Shown here: positions 1-8,551 of the stretch, piece after piece
How the letters are laid out: each line of letters starts with the position of its first letter
Position numbering within the stretch: position 1 is the stretch's first letter
Assembly (NCBI RefSeq): GCF_023516215.1
Contig: NZ_CP097349.1
Location: 806,001 to 870,000, forward strand
Length of the DNA stretch: 64,000 bases
Source of the DNA: Cytobacillus pseudoceanisediminis
GTDB lineage: Bacteria > Bacillota > Bacilli > Bacillales > Cytobacillaceae
Reading direction: 5' to 3'
The notes under the pieces: generated by a model
The model's database searches: none
Seen by the model: the letters and a program-made list of their open reading frames with translations, nothing else
What the model was told of the DNA's origin: nothing
Position numbers and translations under genes: made by a program

Positions 1-10
1 TTCGGTAGAT

Positions 11-59
11 TATCGGTCAGAAATTGAATATATCGGTCACTTTTCCAATATATCGGTCA
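11..59. repeat. 20-bp-period tandem repeat (TATCGGTCA core), array 1
   Basis: The nonamer TATCGGTCA occurs at 11, 31 and 51, exactly 20 bp apart, with AT-rich variable spacers between. The window edge truncates the array, so more units may lie to the left. A second, more degenerate array with the same core and period lies at 19050-19137. I see no coding potential or hairpin in it. The role is unknown; a protein-binding array or a decayed dispersed repeat are both possible. Confidence 0.7.
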
Positions 60-121
60 GTTGCTTTAATGCGGGGCTTTTACTAAGGCAGAAACCACTA
101 AACTGAAAATCATAATAGGAA

Positions 122-184
122 TTACAAACTCTTAACAGAAATTTACATCCCGTTAACCTATCTGGCTTGGCACCAAGTTATTCT
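122..184 (+). promoter_or_regulatory. Pho box, inverted-repeat operator and -10 of the PHP/acyltransferase operon
   Basis: Four TTAACA-like hexamers lie at 122 (TTACAA), 132 (TTAACA), 143 (TTACAT) and 153 (TTAACC), a 10-11 bp period that matches the direct-repeat architecture known for Bacillus PhoP~P sites. A perfect dyad CTTGG-CA-CCAAG follows at 166-177 and abuts a -10-like TATTCT at 179-184. The same Pho box plus dyad arrangement recurs upstream of phnG. Inference: PhoP activates under phosphate starvation, and the dyad is a candidate operator for the PhnF repressor encoded in the locus. Confidence 0.65.
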
Positions 185-216
185 AGTAAAAAAGGCTGCA
201 AATGGGAGGAATGGAG

Positions 217-1083
217 ATGAAAGCAGAGCTGCATTGCCATACGAATATTTCTGATTGCCCGCTATCAATTGATGAGGTTTTGAATCTGGCCATTGCCAAT
301 GAGGTTTCACATTTGGCCATTACGAACCATGACACCACAAAAGGGCTGAGGGAAGCAATTGAGCGAGGTAAGAGGTATGGAGTGGAGGTGATCCCTGGTA
401 TTGAAATTTCTGCTTTTGATTTTGACAGGGCACGCCGGGTCCACATTCTGGGCTATTTTATCGAACCTGGGCATAAGTCAATTGAAACGCTGTGCCAGCC
501 GATCATTGAGCGGAGGCATAAGCTTTCGTTCGAAATGGTTCAAAGGCTGATATCAGCAGGCTACAGCATTACATGGGACCGCTGTCTGGAGCTTTCTGCG
601 GGTGGAACGGGAGTTTATAAGCAGCACATCATGGAAGCTCTTATTGAAACTGGATATGCAGATTCTATATATGGTTCCCAATACAAAAAATTATTTGGCC
701 GCGGTCAAAATGGAGAATCGAAAGGAGTGGCTTTTATCCCGATGGAATATGTGGATGCGAGGCTTGCTGTTGAGGCAATTCTTGAAGCAGGCGGTGTGCC
801 GGTACTTGCCCACCCTGGCCAATATGGAAATTTTGAAAAAGTGCCTGAGCTGGTTGAAGCCGGCCTGCAGGGGATAGAAGTCTGGCACCCCCTTCATAAT
901 AAACAGCATGAAGAAATGGCAAGGAAACTGGCCATACAATATGGATTAACCATGACTGGAGGCTCCGACTTTCATGGTGCTTATGGTGAGAAACCGGTTG
1001 TGCTGGGCTGCATGTCTCCGGGTGTGGAGAGAGTGCATGAATTAGCTGCAAGACGGCAGAGACTGAAAAGCCAGCGATTATAG
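217..1083 (+). CDS. PHP-family phosphoesterase of the phn locus (PhnPP-like cyclic phosphodiesterase)
   Basis: A 288-residue PHP-domain protein. The N-terminal metal motif is HCH (His6, His8 from the chosen start), followed by a NHDT motif and later HPGQYG and GGSDFHG motifs, all typical PHP metal ligands. Upstream in-frame ATGs at 202 and 211 exist, but GGGAGGA at 204-210 is spaced correctly only for the ATG at 217. No phnP or phnN is present in this locus. A characterised PHP enzyme linked to C-P lyase (PhnPP) hydrolyses 5-phosphoribosyl 1,2-cyclic phosphate, the product of PhnJ, so the same job is inferred here. General PHP nucleotidase activity is the alternative. Confidence 0.8.
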   Translation: MKAELHCHTNISDCPLSIDEVLNLAIANEVSHLAITNHDTTKGLREAIERGKRYGVEVIPGIEISAFDFDRARRVHILGYFIEPGHKSIETLCQPIIERRHKLSFEMVQRLISAGYSITWDRCLELSAGGTGVYKQHIMEALIETGYADSIYGSQYKKLFGRGQNGESKGVAFIPMEYVDARLAVEAILEAGGVPVLAHPGQYGNFEKVPELVEAGLQGIEVWHPLHNKQHEEMARKLAIQYGLTMTGGSDFHGAYGEKPVVLGCMSPGVERVHELAARRQRLKSQRL

Positions 1084-1109
1084 GCAGCACATTTAAAAAG
1101 GGGTGGGAT

Positions 1110-1751
1110 ATGCACATGTCAATGATTTATAAACCAAAAAAGGATGAAAAACTCTCTGTTTCACCTGCTGTACATCATTCCAGCTTCATCATTGACAGCT
1201 ATGCGGGAGAATGGACATCAATCGGAGAAAGAAATAAAATTATCGAATCAAAATTTGGCGACTACACTTATACAATGGATGATGTGACAGTCAACTATGC
1301 TGAAATCGGCAAGTTCTGTTCCATTGCTTCTCATGCATGCATTAATCCCGTTCAGCATCCGATGGACCGGGTGACCCAGCACCATATGACCTATCGGAAA
1401 GTCGATTATGGTTTTGGCAATCAGGATGATCATGAATTTTTTGATTGGCGCCGAACCAATCGGGTCAAAATTGGCCATGATGTATGGATTGGGCACGGTG
1501 CCATCATCATGAAGGGCGTTGAAATCGGCACGGGATCGGTCATCGGGTCCGGGGCAGTCGTTACAAAGGATGTTGACCCCTATACGATTGCAGCCGGCGT
1601 GCCCGCTAAGCCGTTGAAAAGAAGGTTCACTGAAGAAACAGCTGGAAAGCTGCTTGAGATTGCCTGGTGGGATTGGCCACGAGAAAAGCTGGAAGCCCAT
1701 TTTGATGAATTAAACGATACGGAAGCTTTCATCAGGAAATTTGGGAGCTGA
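1110..1751 (+). CDS. Left-handed beta-helix (hexapeptide repeat) acyltransferase of phosphonate metabolism
   Basis: A 213-residue protein with hexapeptide repeats in the middle and C-terminal half (for example IGHDVWIGHGAIIMKGVEIG) ending in the AAGVPAKPLKRRF motif common to chloramphenicol/xenobiotic O-acetyltransferases. Members of this subgroup (DapH/DapD/GlmU-related) are repeatedly found inside phn gene clusters. The acceptor is unknown; acetylation of an amino-phosphonate or a pathway intermediate is a guess. It is co-transcribed with the PHP gene (26 bp gap) and followed by a terminator. The start ATG has GGGGTGGG just upstream. Confidence 0.8.
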   Translation: MHMSMIYKPKKDEKLSVSPAVHHSSFIIDSYAGEWTSIGERNKIIESKFGDYTYTMDDVTVNYAEIGKFCSIASHACINPVQHPMDRVTQHHMTYRKVDYGFGNQDDHEFFDWRRTNRVKIGHDVWIGHGAIIMKGVEIGTGSVIGSGAVVTKDVDPYTIAAGVPAKPLKRRFTEETAGKLLEIAWWDWPREKLEAHFDELNDTEAFIRKFGS

Positions 1752-1766
1752 AACATAGCCTTACAA

Positions 1767-1805
1767 GACCCAGTCACTAAAAGGATTGGGTCATTTTCAT
1801 TTTTT
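1767..1805 (+). terminator. Rho-independent terminator after the hexapeptide acyltransferase
   Basis: GACCCAGT (1767-1774) pairs with ATTGGGTC (1785-1792), an 8-bp stem with one G-T pair, followed by a T-rich tail. It separates the PHP/acyltransferase pair from phnF. Confidence 0.7.
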
Positions 1806-1891
1806 ATAAAAACATTACATTCATGTAACTCTCCATATAAACTCTTTCTTTAGACTTAAATTGTTTCCGGATTCCGAAAGGGGCTGATTGT

Positions 1892-2593
1892 ATGAGTGAA
1901 AAAATGCTGCTGGTAGACGAGCTGATTACCCAAATAAAGGAAGGGGTGTATAAACCAAATGAAAAACTTCCTTCTGAGAATGAGCTTGCAGATCAATATG
2001 GGATACCAAGGATGGTTGTACGGAAAGCATATGAACAATTGCAGGATCTGGGGTTCATTTTTTCAAAGCAGGGAAGGGGCAGCTATGTCCAAAATAGGAA
2101 ACAGCAGATTCCGCTGATTTTGACAGGAGATATCAGCTTTAGTGAAAAGATGAATGAGCATGGGTATGACTTCAGGTCGGAGAATGTTTGCTTTGAAAAG
2201 ATCCCCTATGAATCTGATATCTATCATTCGTTAAAGGTCAATAAGCAGGATGAAGTCTATAAAATTTCCAGATTAAGAATCGTGGACGGCTGCCCGATTG
2301 CCTTGCATACATCTTATGCAGCCAAATCAGTTTTTCCGCAAATTGATAGGGATGGACCAGGAATTACCTCTATTTTTCATTATTACAAAACGCATGGCTA
2401 TAAAGAATTCACTTCGGGCCAAAGTCAGCTGAGTGTGGTTTTCCCGAATGAATCTGAACGAAAAATCCTGCAATGCTCGAGCTTGATTCCGCTTCTGCTT
2501 CTGGAGTCCCTCTGTAAGGACAAGGAGACGGGAACAGTACTGGAAGCCTCAAGAATCAAATATAGGAGCGATTGCTTTACTTACTTAATTTAA
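1892..2593 (+). CDS. phnF: GntR/HutC-family transcriptional regulator (PhnF-like)
   Basis: A 233-residue protein with an N-terminal winged helix (about residues 10-75, including LPSENELADQYGIPRMVVRKA) and a C-terminal UTRA ligand-binding domain (about 90-230), the HutC subfamily layout of PhnF. Its position between the PHP pair and phnG supports control of phosphonate use. Family knowledge: PhnF represses phosphonate genes and is released by phosphonates or intermediates. The shared CTTGG/CCAAG dyads at 166 and 2662 are candidate operators. RBS GAAAGGGG precedes ATG 1892. Confidence 0.85.
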   Translation: MSEKMLLVDELITQIKEGVYKPNEKLPSENELADQYGIPRMVVRKAYEQLQDLGFIFSKQGRGSYVQNRKQQIPLILTGDISFSEKMNEHGYDFRSENVCFEKIPYESDIYHSLKVNKQDEVYKISRLRIVDGCPIALHTSYAAKSVFPQIDRDGPGITSIFHYYKTHGYKEFTSGQSQLSVVFPNESERKILQCSSLIPLLLLESLCKDKETGTVLEASRIKYRSDCFTYLI

Positions 2594-2616
2594 TTTGGCT
2601 TTGGAGATAGATCAGG

Positions 2617-2680
2617 TTAATAAAACTCTTACATAATTTACACTTCTTTAACATCCGCCAGCTTGGCAACAAGATAGATT
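2617..2680 (+). promoter_or_regulatory. Pho box, inverted-repeat operator and -10 upstream of phnG
   Basis: TTAATA (2617), TTACAT (2629), TTACAC (2638) and TTAACA (2648) form a four-hexamer Pho-box-like array with slightly irregular spacing. The imperfect dyad CTTGGCAACAAG (2662-2673) sits against TAGATT (2675-2680), the likely -10. The block from the hexamers through the dyad is clearly related to the one at 122-184, so both operons probably share PhoP activation and a common repressor. Confidence 0.6.
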
Positions 2681-2715
2681 TAAGATGCAGAACAAAAACA
2701 GATGGAGGCCAAAAG

Positions 2716-3138
2716 GTGAAAAGAAAACAGCGAACAGAAATTTTGATTGAAGGTTCACATGAATTGGCAAAATCTTTAGCGAAAGAAATTGAGCAAAAAT
2801 ATTCAGTTTCTGTTATACAGGAACCGGAAAATGGGCTTGTGATGTTAAAGGTACGGGAGACTTCCAGGAAAAGCCTGTTTTATTTAGGGGAAGTGCTGGT
2901 GACAGAATGCAAGGCAAAGGTGGAAGGAAAGATCGGCATAGGAATTGTGAAAGGCGATCACCCAGATCTGGCTTATCATCTTGCCGTGATTGACGCGGCA
3001 TTTCTCGGGGATCTTCCCGAAACCAAACCATGGACCGGGATATTCGAAATTGAAAAGTATTATATAGAACAGAAAAGAAAAGCAAAGAATGAAGCCATTT
3101 TAAGAACAAAAGTCAGCTTTGAGACGATGGATGTTTAA
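2716..3138 (+). CDS. phnG: C-P lyase core complex subunit PhnG
   Basis: A 140-residue protein starting at GTG (ATGGAGGCC upstream as ribosome site). Small size, position directly before phnH and the conserved stretch around GIGIVKGDHPDLAYHLAVIDAA (split here by G-D turns) identify PhnG. With PhnH, PhnI and PhnJ it forms the soluble core complex; with PhnI and PhnL it helps transfer phosphonate onto the ribose C1 of ATP. First gene of the phnGHIJKML run. Confidence 0.9.
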   Translation: MKRKQRTEILIEGSHELAKSLAKEIEQKYSVSVIQEPENGLVMLKVRETSRKSLFYLGEVLVTECKAKVEGKIGIGIVKGDHPDLAYHLAVIDAAFLGDLPETKPWTGIFEIEKYYIEQKRKAKNEAILRTKVSFETMDV

Positions 3139-3156
3139 TAGAAGGAGGAACAGGCT

Positions 3157-3777
3157 TTGAAATTGGATGTTGTTCATGACCTGCAATCTGTATATAGAAA
3201 ATTAGTCGATTCCACTTCAAGGCCAGGACTGATATCAGACCTGGGCAAGGAGGCAGCAATACTGGACGGAGAGAATGCTGCTGGCTGCTCGAGCTCAATT
3301 TTACTGCTGGCACTCACGCTGCTTGATCCTGAGGTTACGTTTAAGGTGTATGGCAGTAAGGCTGAAGCAGTTGAAAAAGAAATCAATCAATTAACATTCG
3401 CAAAAGCGGTACAAGCGGGTCAGGCAGATTATTTATTTCTCCTGAAGGATACCGGGGCTGGGTCTCTGGAACATGCCATTGAAATAGCGAATCCGGGGAC
3501 GTTCATAAACCCGCACAAATCCGCAGTGATTATAGCAGAAACAGGAGCGATCACGGTTGGTAATGACCTGCTTTTGAAAGGACCTGGCATTCAAACAAGC
3601 ACCGGAATCAGTATAGATCTAACAGGAAATTGGATTGAAAGACGTAGTGAAAAAAATAAAGAGTATCCAACAGGGGTCGACCTGATATTCGTGGACCGAT
3701 ATCATCAGCTTTTATCACTGCCAAGAACGACTCAAATAACTGAAAGCAGGGAGGTGGAGAAAGAATGGGTTATGTAG
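3157..3777 (+). CDS. phnH: C-P lyase core complex subunit PhnH
   Basis: A 206-residue protein with TTG start behind GAAGGAGG. The C-terminal part has FINPHKSAVIIAE and the GPGI motif typical of PhnH, a PLP-transferase-fold protein that binds PhnJ in the core complex and lacks known catalysis. It overlaps phnI by 13 bp, consistent with translational coupling. Confidence 0.9.
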   Translation: MKLDVVHDLQSVYRKLVDSTSRPGLISDLGKEAAILDGENAAGCSSSILLLALTLLDPEVTFKVYGSKAEAVEKEINQLTFAKAVQAGQADYLFLLKDTGAGSLEHAIEIANPGTFINPHKSAVIIAETGAITVGNDLLLKGPGIQTSTGISIDLTGNWIERRSEKNKEYPTGVDLIFVDRYHQLLSLPRTTQITESREVEKEWVM

Positions 3778-4898
3778 CGGTAAAAGGCGGGACACAAGCC
3801 ATTGAAGAATCGATAAAACGCTTGAAATATGAAAGGATTCATAAGGAACAAGTGCTGGAAACCGGACAGATTGAAGCAGGGATGAGAGGGTTAATCGATC
3901 AAGTGATGTCAGAAAGCAGCTTATATAATGAAAAGCTTGCAGCATTAGCGATCAAGCAGGCTGAAGGAAATCCGGAAGAAGCAGTATTCCTGCTTCGCGC
4001 ATACCGCTCGACGCTGCCGAGAAAGTACTGCTCGAAAACCATTGAAACCGGGGAAATGAAGGTTGAACGCCGGATTTCAGCAAGCTTCAAAGATATTCCC
4101 GGCGGCCAGATTTTAGGGGCGACAACGGATTATACCCACCGGCTCCTCGATTTCAATCTGATGAAGGAAACGGAAAAGACGGTAAAAGAATGGCTGTCAT
4201 CTTATGCTTCAGAAAATAACCCATTTGGTGAATTGCAGCAGGAGCCCGATCTTATATTACCGAAGGTGCTGGATTATTTGAGGAAAGAAGGCTTAATTCC
4301 TCCACTTGAAAACAATGATGCTGAGCCGGATGATGTGACGAGGGAAAGCCTTGACTTTCCCTCAAGCCGCAGCCAGCGCCTGCAAATTCTGACAAGAGGA
4401 GAGACAGGAGCTGTTACTTCACTGGCTTATGCGGTTATCAGAGGCTATGGCGCTCTGCATCCGACTGTTGGGGAGCTAAGAGTTGGAAGCCTGCCAATAT
4501 ACGTGGGCCATCCGAATGACGAGGGCAGTGATGAAGATGACTATTACATTGGTGATATCAAAACAACAGAAGCGGAAATGCTGATGCCGTTCATGGCTGA
4601 AAAGGAAAAAGGCAAAAAGGAATTGGAGTTTGAAATCGGATACGGATTATGTTTCGGACAGAATGAGACAAAAGCGATCGCAATGGGCATTCTGGATAAT
4701 TGTCTGGAGCATCCTGATAATAGCTTCCCAAGCCATAATGAGGAATTTGTCCTTTTTCATATTGATTCTGTCGAGTCAACCGGCTTTATATCGCACTTGA
4801 AAATGCCGCATTATGTAACGTTCCAGTCGAAGCTTGACAGTGTGAGAAAGACAAAAACAAAAGCAGACGAACGGGAAGAGGTGCAAGCATATGAATAA
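3765..4898 (+). CDS. phnI: C-P lyase core complex subunit PhnI (nucleosidase component)
   Basis: A 377-residue protein beginning MGYVAVKGG, the conserved PhnI N-terminus, with GGGAGGTGG upstream. PhnI supplies the nucleosidase/transferase activity that, with PhnGHL, displaces adenine from ATP by phosphonate to give ribose 1-phosphonate 5-triphosphate. Length and the internal RGYGALHPTVGELRVG stretch fit the family. It overlaps phnH and phnJ at its ends. Confidence 0.92.
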   Translation: MGYVAVKGGTQAIEESIKRLKYERIHKEQVLETGQIEAGMRGLIDQVMSESSLYNEKLAALAIKQAEGNPEEAVFLLRAYRSTLPRKYCSKTIETGEMKVERRISASFKDIPGGQILGATTDYTHRLLDFNLMKETEKTVKEWLSSYASENNPFGELQQEPDLILPKVLDYLRKEGLIPPLENNDAEPDDVTRESLDFPSSRSQRLQILTRGETGAVTSLAYAVIRGYGALHPTVGELRVGSLPIYVGHPNDEGSDEDDYYIGDIKTTEAEMLMPFMAEKEKGKKELEFEIGYGLCFGQNETKAIAMGILDNCLEHPDNSFPSHNEEFVLFHIDSVESTGFISHLKMPHYVTFQSKLDSVRKTKTKADEREEVQAYE

Positions 4899-5745
4899 CG
4901 CCTATAACTTTGCTTTCTTTGACGAAGGTTCGAAGCGGGAAATTAGAAGAGCTACCTTAAAAGCGATTGCTATCCCGGGTTATCAGGTTCCATTTGCATC
5001 AAGGGAAATGCCGATTGGGAGAGGCTGGGGGACAGGCGGCCTGCAGCTGACACTCTCATTGATCGGGAGAGAGGATATTTTAAAGGTAATTGATCAGGGT
5101 TCAGATGAATCTGTCAATGCGGTCAGTATTAAAAAGCTTGTATCAGATACAACAGGTGTTCAGATAACGGAACATACTTCTCAGGCGACCATTATTCAAT
5201 CACGGCACAGAATTCCTGAGGTACCGCTGAAAAAGGAACAAATCCTTGTGCTGCAGGTACCGCTTCCTGAACCGCTCCGTTATTTTGAACCGAGTGAGCA
5301 TGTGACGAAAAAGCTGCATGCAGAAAAAGAATACAGCGGTGCCTGGCTCATGCTCTTTGAACAGATCATGAAATACGGAAGCATGACAACAGGTGCAGAT
5401 CATCCGGTCATGGTTCACGGCCGCTATGTAATGGCACCAAGCCCGATCCCCCGCTTTGATAATCCGAAAATGGATAAAAACGAAGTACTCATTTTATTGG
5501 GAGCAGGTCGCGAAAAGAAGATATATGCAGTTCCGCCATTTACGAGAATCGTTTCCCTTGATTTTGAAGATTATCCGTTTGAAGGGGAAAGTTTTGATGG
5601 GAAATGCTGCAGATTGTGCGGCTCTCGGGGAGTGTTCCTTGACGAACTGATCGATGAGACAACAGGAGAGACATATTACCAATGCAATGATACAAGCTAT
5701 TGCTATGAAATATTAAACGAAGTCGAAAAGACAGGAGTGAATTAA
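4891..5745 (+). CDS. phnJ: Alpha-D-ribose 1-methylphosphonate 5-phosphate C-P lyase (PhnJ)
   Basis: A 284-residue radical-SAM-type enzyme that breaks the C-P bond, releasing the hydrocarbon and 5-phosphoribosyl 1,2-cyclic phosphate. Cys240, Cys243 and Cys265 correspond to the 4Fe-4S ligands (241/244/266 in the E. coli protein), and Cys271 to the catalytic thiyl cysteine (272), with spacing fully conserved. The GGLQ and GAGREKKIYAVPP motifs are also present. It overlaps phnI by 8 bp and ends immediately before phnK. Confidence 0.95.
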   Translation: MNNAYNFAFFDEGSKREIRRATLKAIAIPGYQVPFASREMPIGRGWGTGGLQLTLSLIGREDILKVIDQGSDESVNAVSIKKLVSDTTGVQITEHTSQATIIQSRHRIPEVPLKKEQILVLQVPLPEPLRYFEPSEHVTKKLHAEKEYSGAWLMLFEQIMKYGSMTTGADHPVMVHGRYVMAPSPIPRFDNPKMDKNEVLILLGAGREKKIYAVPPFTRIVSLDFEDYPFEGESFDGKCCRLCGSRGVFLDELIDETTGETYYQCNDTSYCYEILNEVEKTGVN

Positions 5746-6591
5746 ATGACTGAATTTGAGGTTCCGGTCTTATCTATAAAAAACTTAAACAAGCAATTCG
5801 GTCCCGGCTGCGATCATTGCAGAAACCCTGAGCCTTTGACCCAGATCAAAAATTACTGCAGTGTGTGCGGAACGGTCTATGCATGCAGGGATGTGTCATT
5901 TGATGTCTACCCTGGAGAGGTGCTTGGAATTGTAGGGGAAAGCGGAAGCGGCAAGTCCACCTTAATGCAATGCCTGTACTTTGACCAGGAAACAACTTCA
6001 GGGGAAGCGTATATTTCTACCTACCAGGATGGGCTTAAGAATCTTTTTGAGGAGTCTTCCCAGCAACAACGGTATATCCGCAACCACTTAATGGGGAAAG
6101 TCTATCAAAACCCTCTATTGGGATTAAGAATCGACTTTTCTTCGATTGGAAATATTGCCGAAAAATTGATTGCAGCCGGCAGCAGAAATGTAGGAATGAT
6201 GGAAGACAGGGGATCAGAACTGCTCAGCAAGGTGAATATTCCCGTCCATCGCCGGAAAGAAGCTCCAAAGAATTTTTCCGGAGGAATGCAGCAGCGTGTG
6301 CAAATTGCCAAGGCACTTTCTAATCAGCCTCCGATTCTGCTTTTGGATGAGGTTACGACCGGACTGGATCTATCTGTACAGGCAAGTGTTCTGGATTTAA
6401 TTAAAAGCCTGCAGAGGGAGATGAATATTAGTATAGTGCTTGTTTCGCATGATTTGGGCGTTATCCGGATGCTTGCGGACAGAACATTGGTCATGCTGGA
6501 GGGAAAGGTCATTGAACAGGGGCTGACAGATCAAATACTCGAAGATCCTCAAGCTCCATTTACTCAAAGCTTGGTTCATTCGCTTCTTTAA
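5746..6591 (+). CDS. phnK: Phosphonate C-P lyase ATP-binding protein PhnK
   Basis: A 281-residue ABC-type ATPase: Walker A GESGSGKST (about 65-73), signature FSGGMQQRVQ, Walker B ILLLDEV and a switch His in SHDLGV. PhnK docks on PhnJ in the core complex rather than driving import. Before the Walker A there is an inserted Cys cluster, CDHC (about 22-25) and CSVC plus a further Cys (about 39-49), which looks like a small zinc knuckle and is absent from the E. coli protein as I recall it. ATG follows the phnJ stop directly. Confidence 0.9.
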   Translation: MTEFEVPVLSIKNLNKQFGPGCDHCRNPEPLTQIKNYCSVCGTVYACRDVSFDVYPGEVLGIVGESGSGKSTLMQCLYFDQETTSGEAYISTYQDGLKNLFEESSQQQRYIRNHLMGKVYQNPLLGLRIDFSSIGNIAEKLIAAGSRNVGMMEDRGSELLSKVNIPVHRRKEAPKNFSGGMQQRVQIAKALSNQPPILLLDEVTTGLDLSVQASVLDLIKSLQREMNISIVLVSHDLGVIRMLADRTLVMLEGKVIEQGLTDQILEDPQAPFTQSLVHSLL

Positions 6592-6635
6592 GGCTTAATC
6601 GGAATATATTTCATTTCAAATTAGGGGGAAGCACA

Positions 6636-7813
6636 TTGTACGTCATTACGAACGGAAAACTTATTACAGAGGATACTATTCTGCAAGGCTATGATCTTCT
6701 GATTGAGAATGATAGGATCAGCAGAATTGCTCCAAAGGGAGAAATGAAATTTGAAGATTCCATGGAAGTGATAGATGCAGCGGGCGGCTATGTCACACCT
6801 GGATTTATCGATATCCACTCCGACTATATTGAGCATATGGCGGCACCGAGGCCAACCTCATTAATGAACTTTCATTTAAGTCTAAGGGAAGCAGAGAAGG
6901 AGCTCATATCCCATGGAATCACAACGATGTTCCACTCCCTTTCCCTATTTAAAGAAACAGAATATGCATACAAGCCGATCCGGGAACCGGAAAATGTCAG
7001 AAAGCTCATCGACCTGATCGATGAGACACACAGTACAAAGCATCTTGTCCGACATCGCTTCCATGCACGAATGGAAATTGATAATGTGGATGAAATCGAA
7101 AACCTCAAAAGCTATATAAGCGAAGATAAGGTGCACTTGATTTCGTTTATGGACCATACACCCGGACAAGGGCAATATCGCCATCTGGAAATTTACCGGA
7201 ACACGGTTAAAAGCTATAACAGCATGAGCGATGCCGCTATAGACGTTTTAATCCGAAATCACCAAACGAAGGAAAAGCTTTCTGTCGAAGATATGAAGGA
7301 GATTGCAGAGCACGCACGGGCACATAATATAGCAGTTGCTTCACATGATGATGACAGTTTCGAAAAGCTGGAGCTGGTCAAAAGCTTTGGCACGACCATC
7401 AGTGAATTCCCGATTACCCAGGAGGTGGCGTACAAGGCGAAGGGGCTTGGCATGTATACAGTGGCCGGAGCCCCAAATGTGCTGCTCGGAGGCTCCCACA
7501 GTGGAAATCTGGGTGCTGCCGACGCGATTCAAAATGATTCAATTGATATCTTGTGCAGTGATTACTATCCGGCTGCCATGCTCCATGCCATTTTTGAACT
7601 GGTAAGGAAGTATGGGATGGATCTGGCAGACATGATCAGGCTTGTCACCATTAATCCTGCAAAAGCCGTGAATATGGATGAGGAAATCGGTTCGATCGAG
7701 GAAGGAAAAAAGCAGACCTTTTGATCATTGAAAAATTGGCAGACGATTTTCCGGTAATCACGGGCGTATTCGTTGATGGGAAGCTGATCCAAAAAACGAA
7801 TTACAGAATTTAA
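6636..7813 (+). pseudogene. phnM: PhnM, ribose 1-methylphosphonate 5-triphosphate diphosphatase (C-terminal single-base frameshift)
   Basis: An amidohydrolase that removes pyrophosphate from the triphosphorylated phosphonate nucleoside. The TTG start at 6636 lies behind AGGGGGA. Visible motifs are GFIDIHSDYIEH (metal His) and SHDDD. The frame as given stops at 7724, but adding one A to the A6 run at 7706-7711 restores ADLLIIE and continues to a natural stop at 7813, giving about 392 residues, the normal PhnM length. The lost tail is the last amidohydrolase beta-strand, so a true truncation would matter. I consider it a probable base-call error, as elsewhere in this window. Confidence 0.88.
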
Positions 7814-7839
7814 TACTACTTTGAGAGAAAGCAGGTGGA

Positions 7840-8547
7840 TTGGTGGAAAATCTATTGGAAATCAGGGAACTGTCCAAATCATTTACCCTTCATAATCTGG
7901 GGAAAAATATCCATGCAGTGAGCGGCATTGATATCAGATTAGGGGAAGGAGACTTTGTTGGAATTACTGGAAAAAGCGGAAGCGGAAAATCAACAATCCT
8001 GAAATGTATTTTTGGAACATACAGACTTCAACATGGAAGCATTTGGTACAATTCCAAAAAGTTCGGTCCTCTCAATATTGCAGAGGCAACAAATAGACAA
8101 ATGATTTATTTGCGCAAGCATGAAATAGGCTATGTATCTCAATTTCTGAATGTTATGCCAAGAACCACTGCCAGGCAGCTTGTAATGCAGGCCCTTATTG
8201 AAATGGGACGGGACCAGGTTCATGCTGAGAAAGAGACAGAGCAGATCCTTTCGCATTTCGAGCTGGACCCAGAGCTATGGGACAGCTATCCTGCCACCTT
8301 TTCTGGCGGGGAAAAACTCAGACTCAACATTGCGCGGGCGATGGTCAAGAAGCCAAGACTGCTTCTTCTGGATGAACCGACCGCAAGCCTGGACTATGAA
8401 TCTAAAATGAAGGTGAAAGTCTTAATAGAGCAACTAATGCAAGAAGGCACGACGATGCTGGGAATCTTTCATGATCTTGAATTTATGAACAACTTATGTG
8501 ACAGGGAATACAACATGCAGAATGGTGTATTTACATTATCTCATTAA
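7840..8547 (+). CDS. phnL: Phosphonate C-P lyase ATP-binding protein PhnL
   Basis: A 235-residue ABC ATPase with Walker A GKSGSGKST, signature FSGGEKLRLN and Walker B LLLLDEPTASLD. The ERL-type GGEKLRLN signature and the position after phnM indicate PhnL, which acts with PhnGHI in the first step of phosphonate activation. The gene starts at TTG (TTG-GTG) behind GCAGGTGGA. The order phnK-phnM-phnL differs from the E. coli KLM order. Confidence 0.9.
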   Translation: MVENLLEIRELSKSFTLHNLGKNIHAVSGIDIRLGEGDFVGITGKSGSGKSTILKCIFGTYRLQHGSIWYNSKKFGPLNIAEATNRQMIYLRKHEIGYVSQFLNVMPRTTARQLVMQALIEMGRDQVHAEKETEQILSHFELDPELWDSYPATFSGGEKLRLNIARAMVKKPRLLLLDEPTASLDYESKMKVKVLIEQLMQEGTTMLGIFHDLEFMNNLCDREYNMQNGVFTLSH

Positions 8548-8551
8548 TTCT

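Noticed and set aside
691..1117. Long antisense frames over the PHP gene, and similar shadow ORFs across the window
   Set aside because: They mirror real genes in other frames, lack ribosome sites and have no recognisable protein features.
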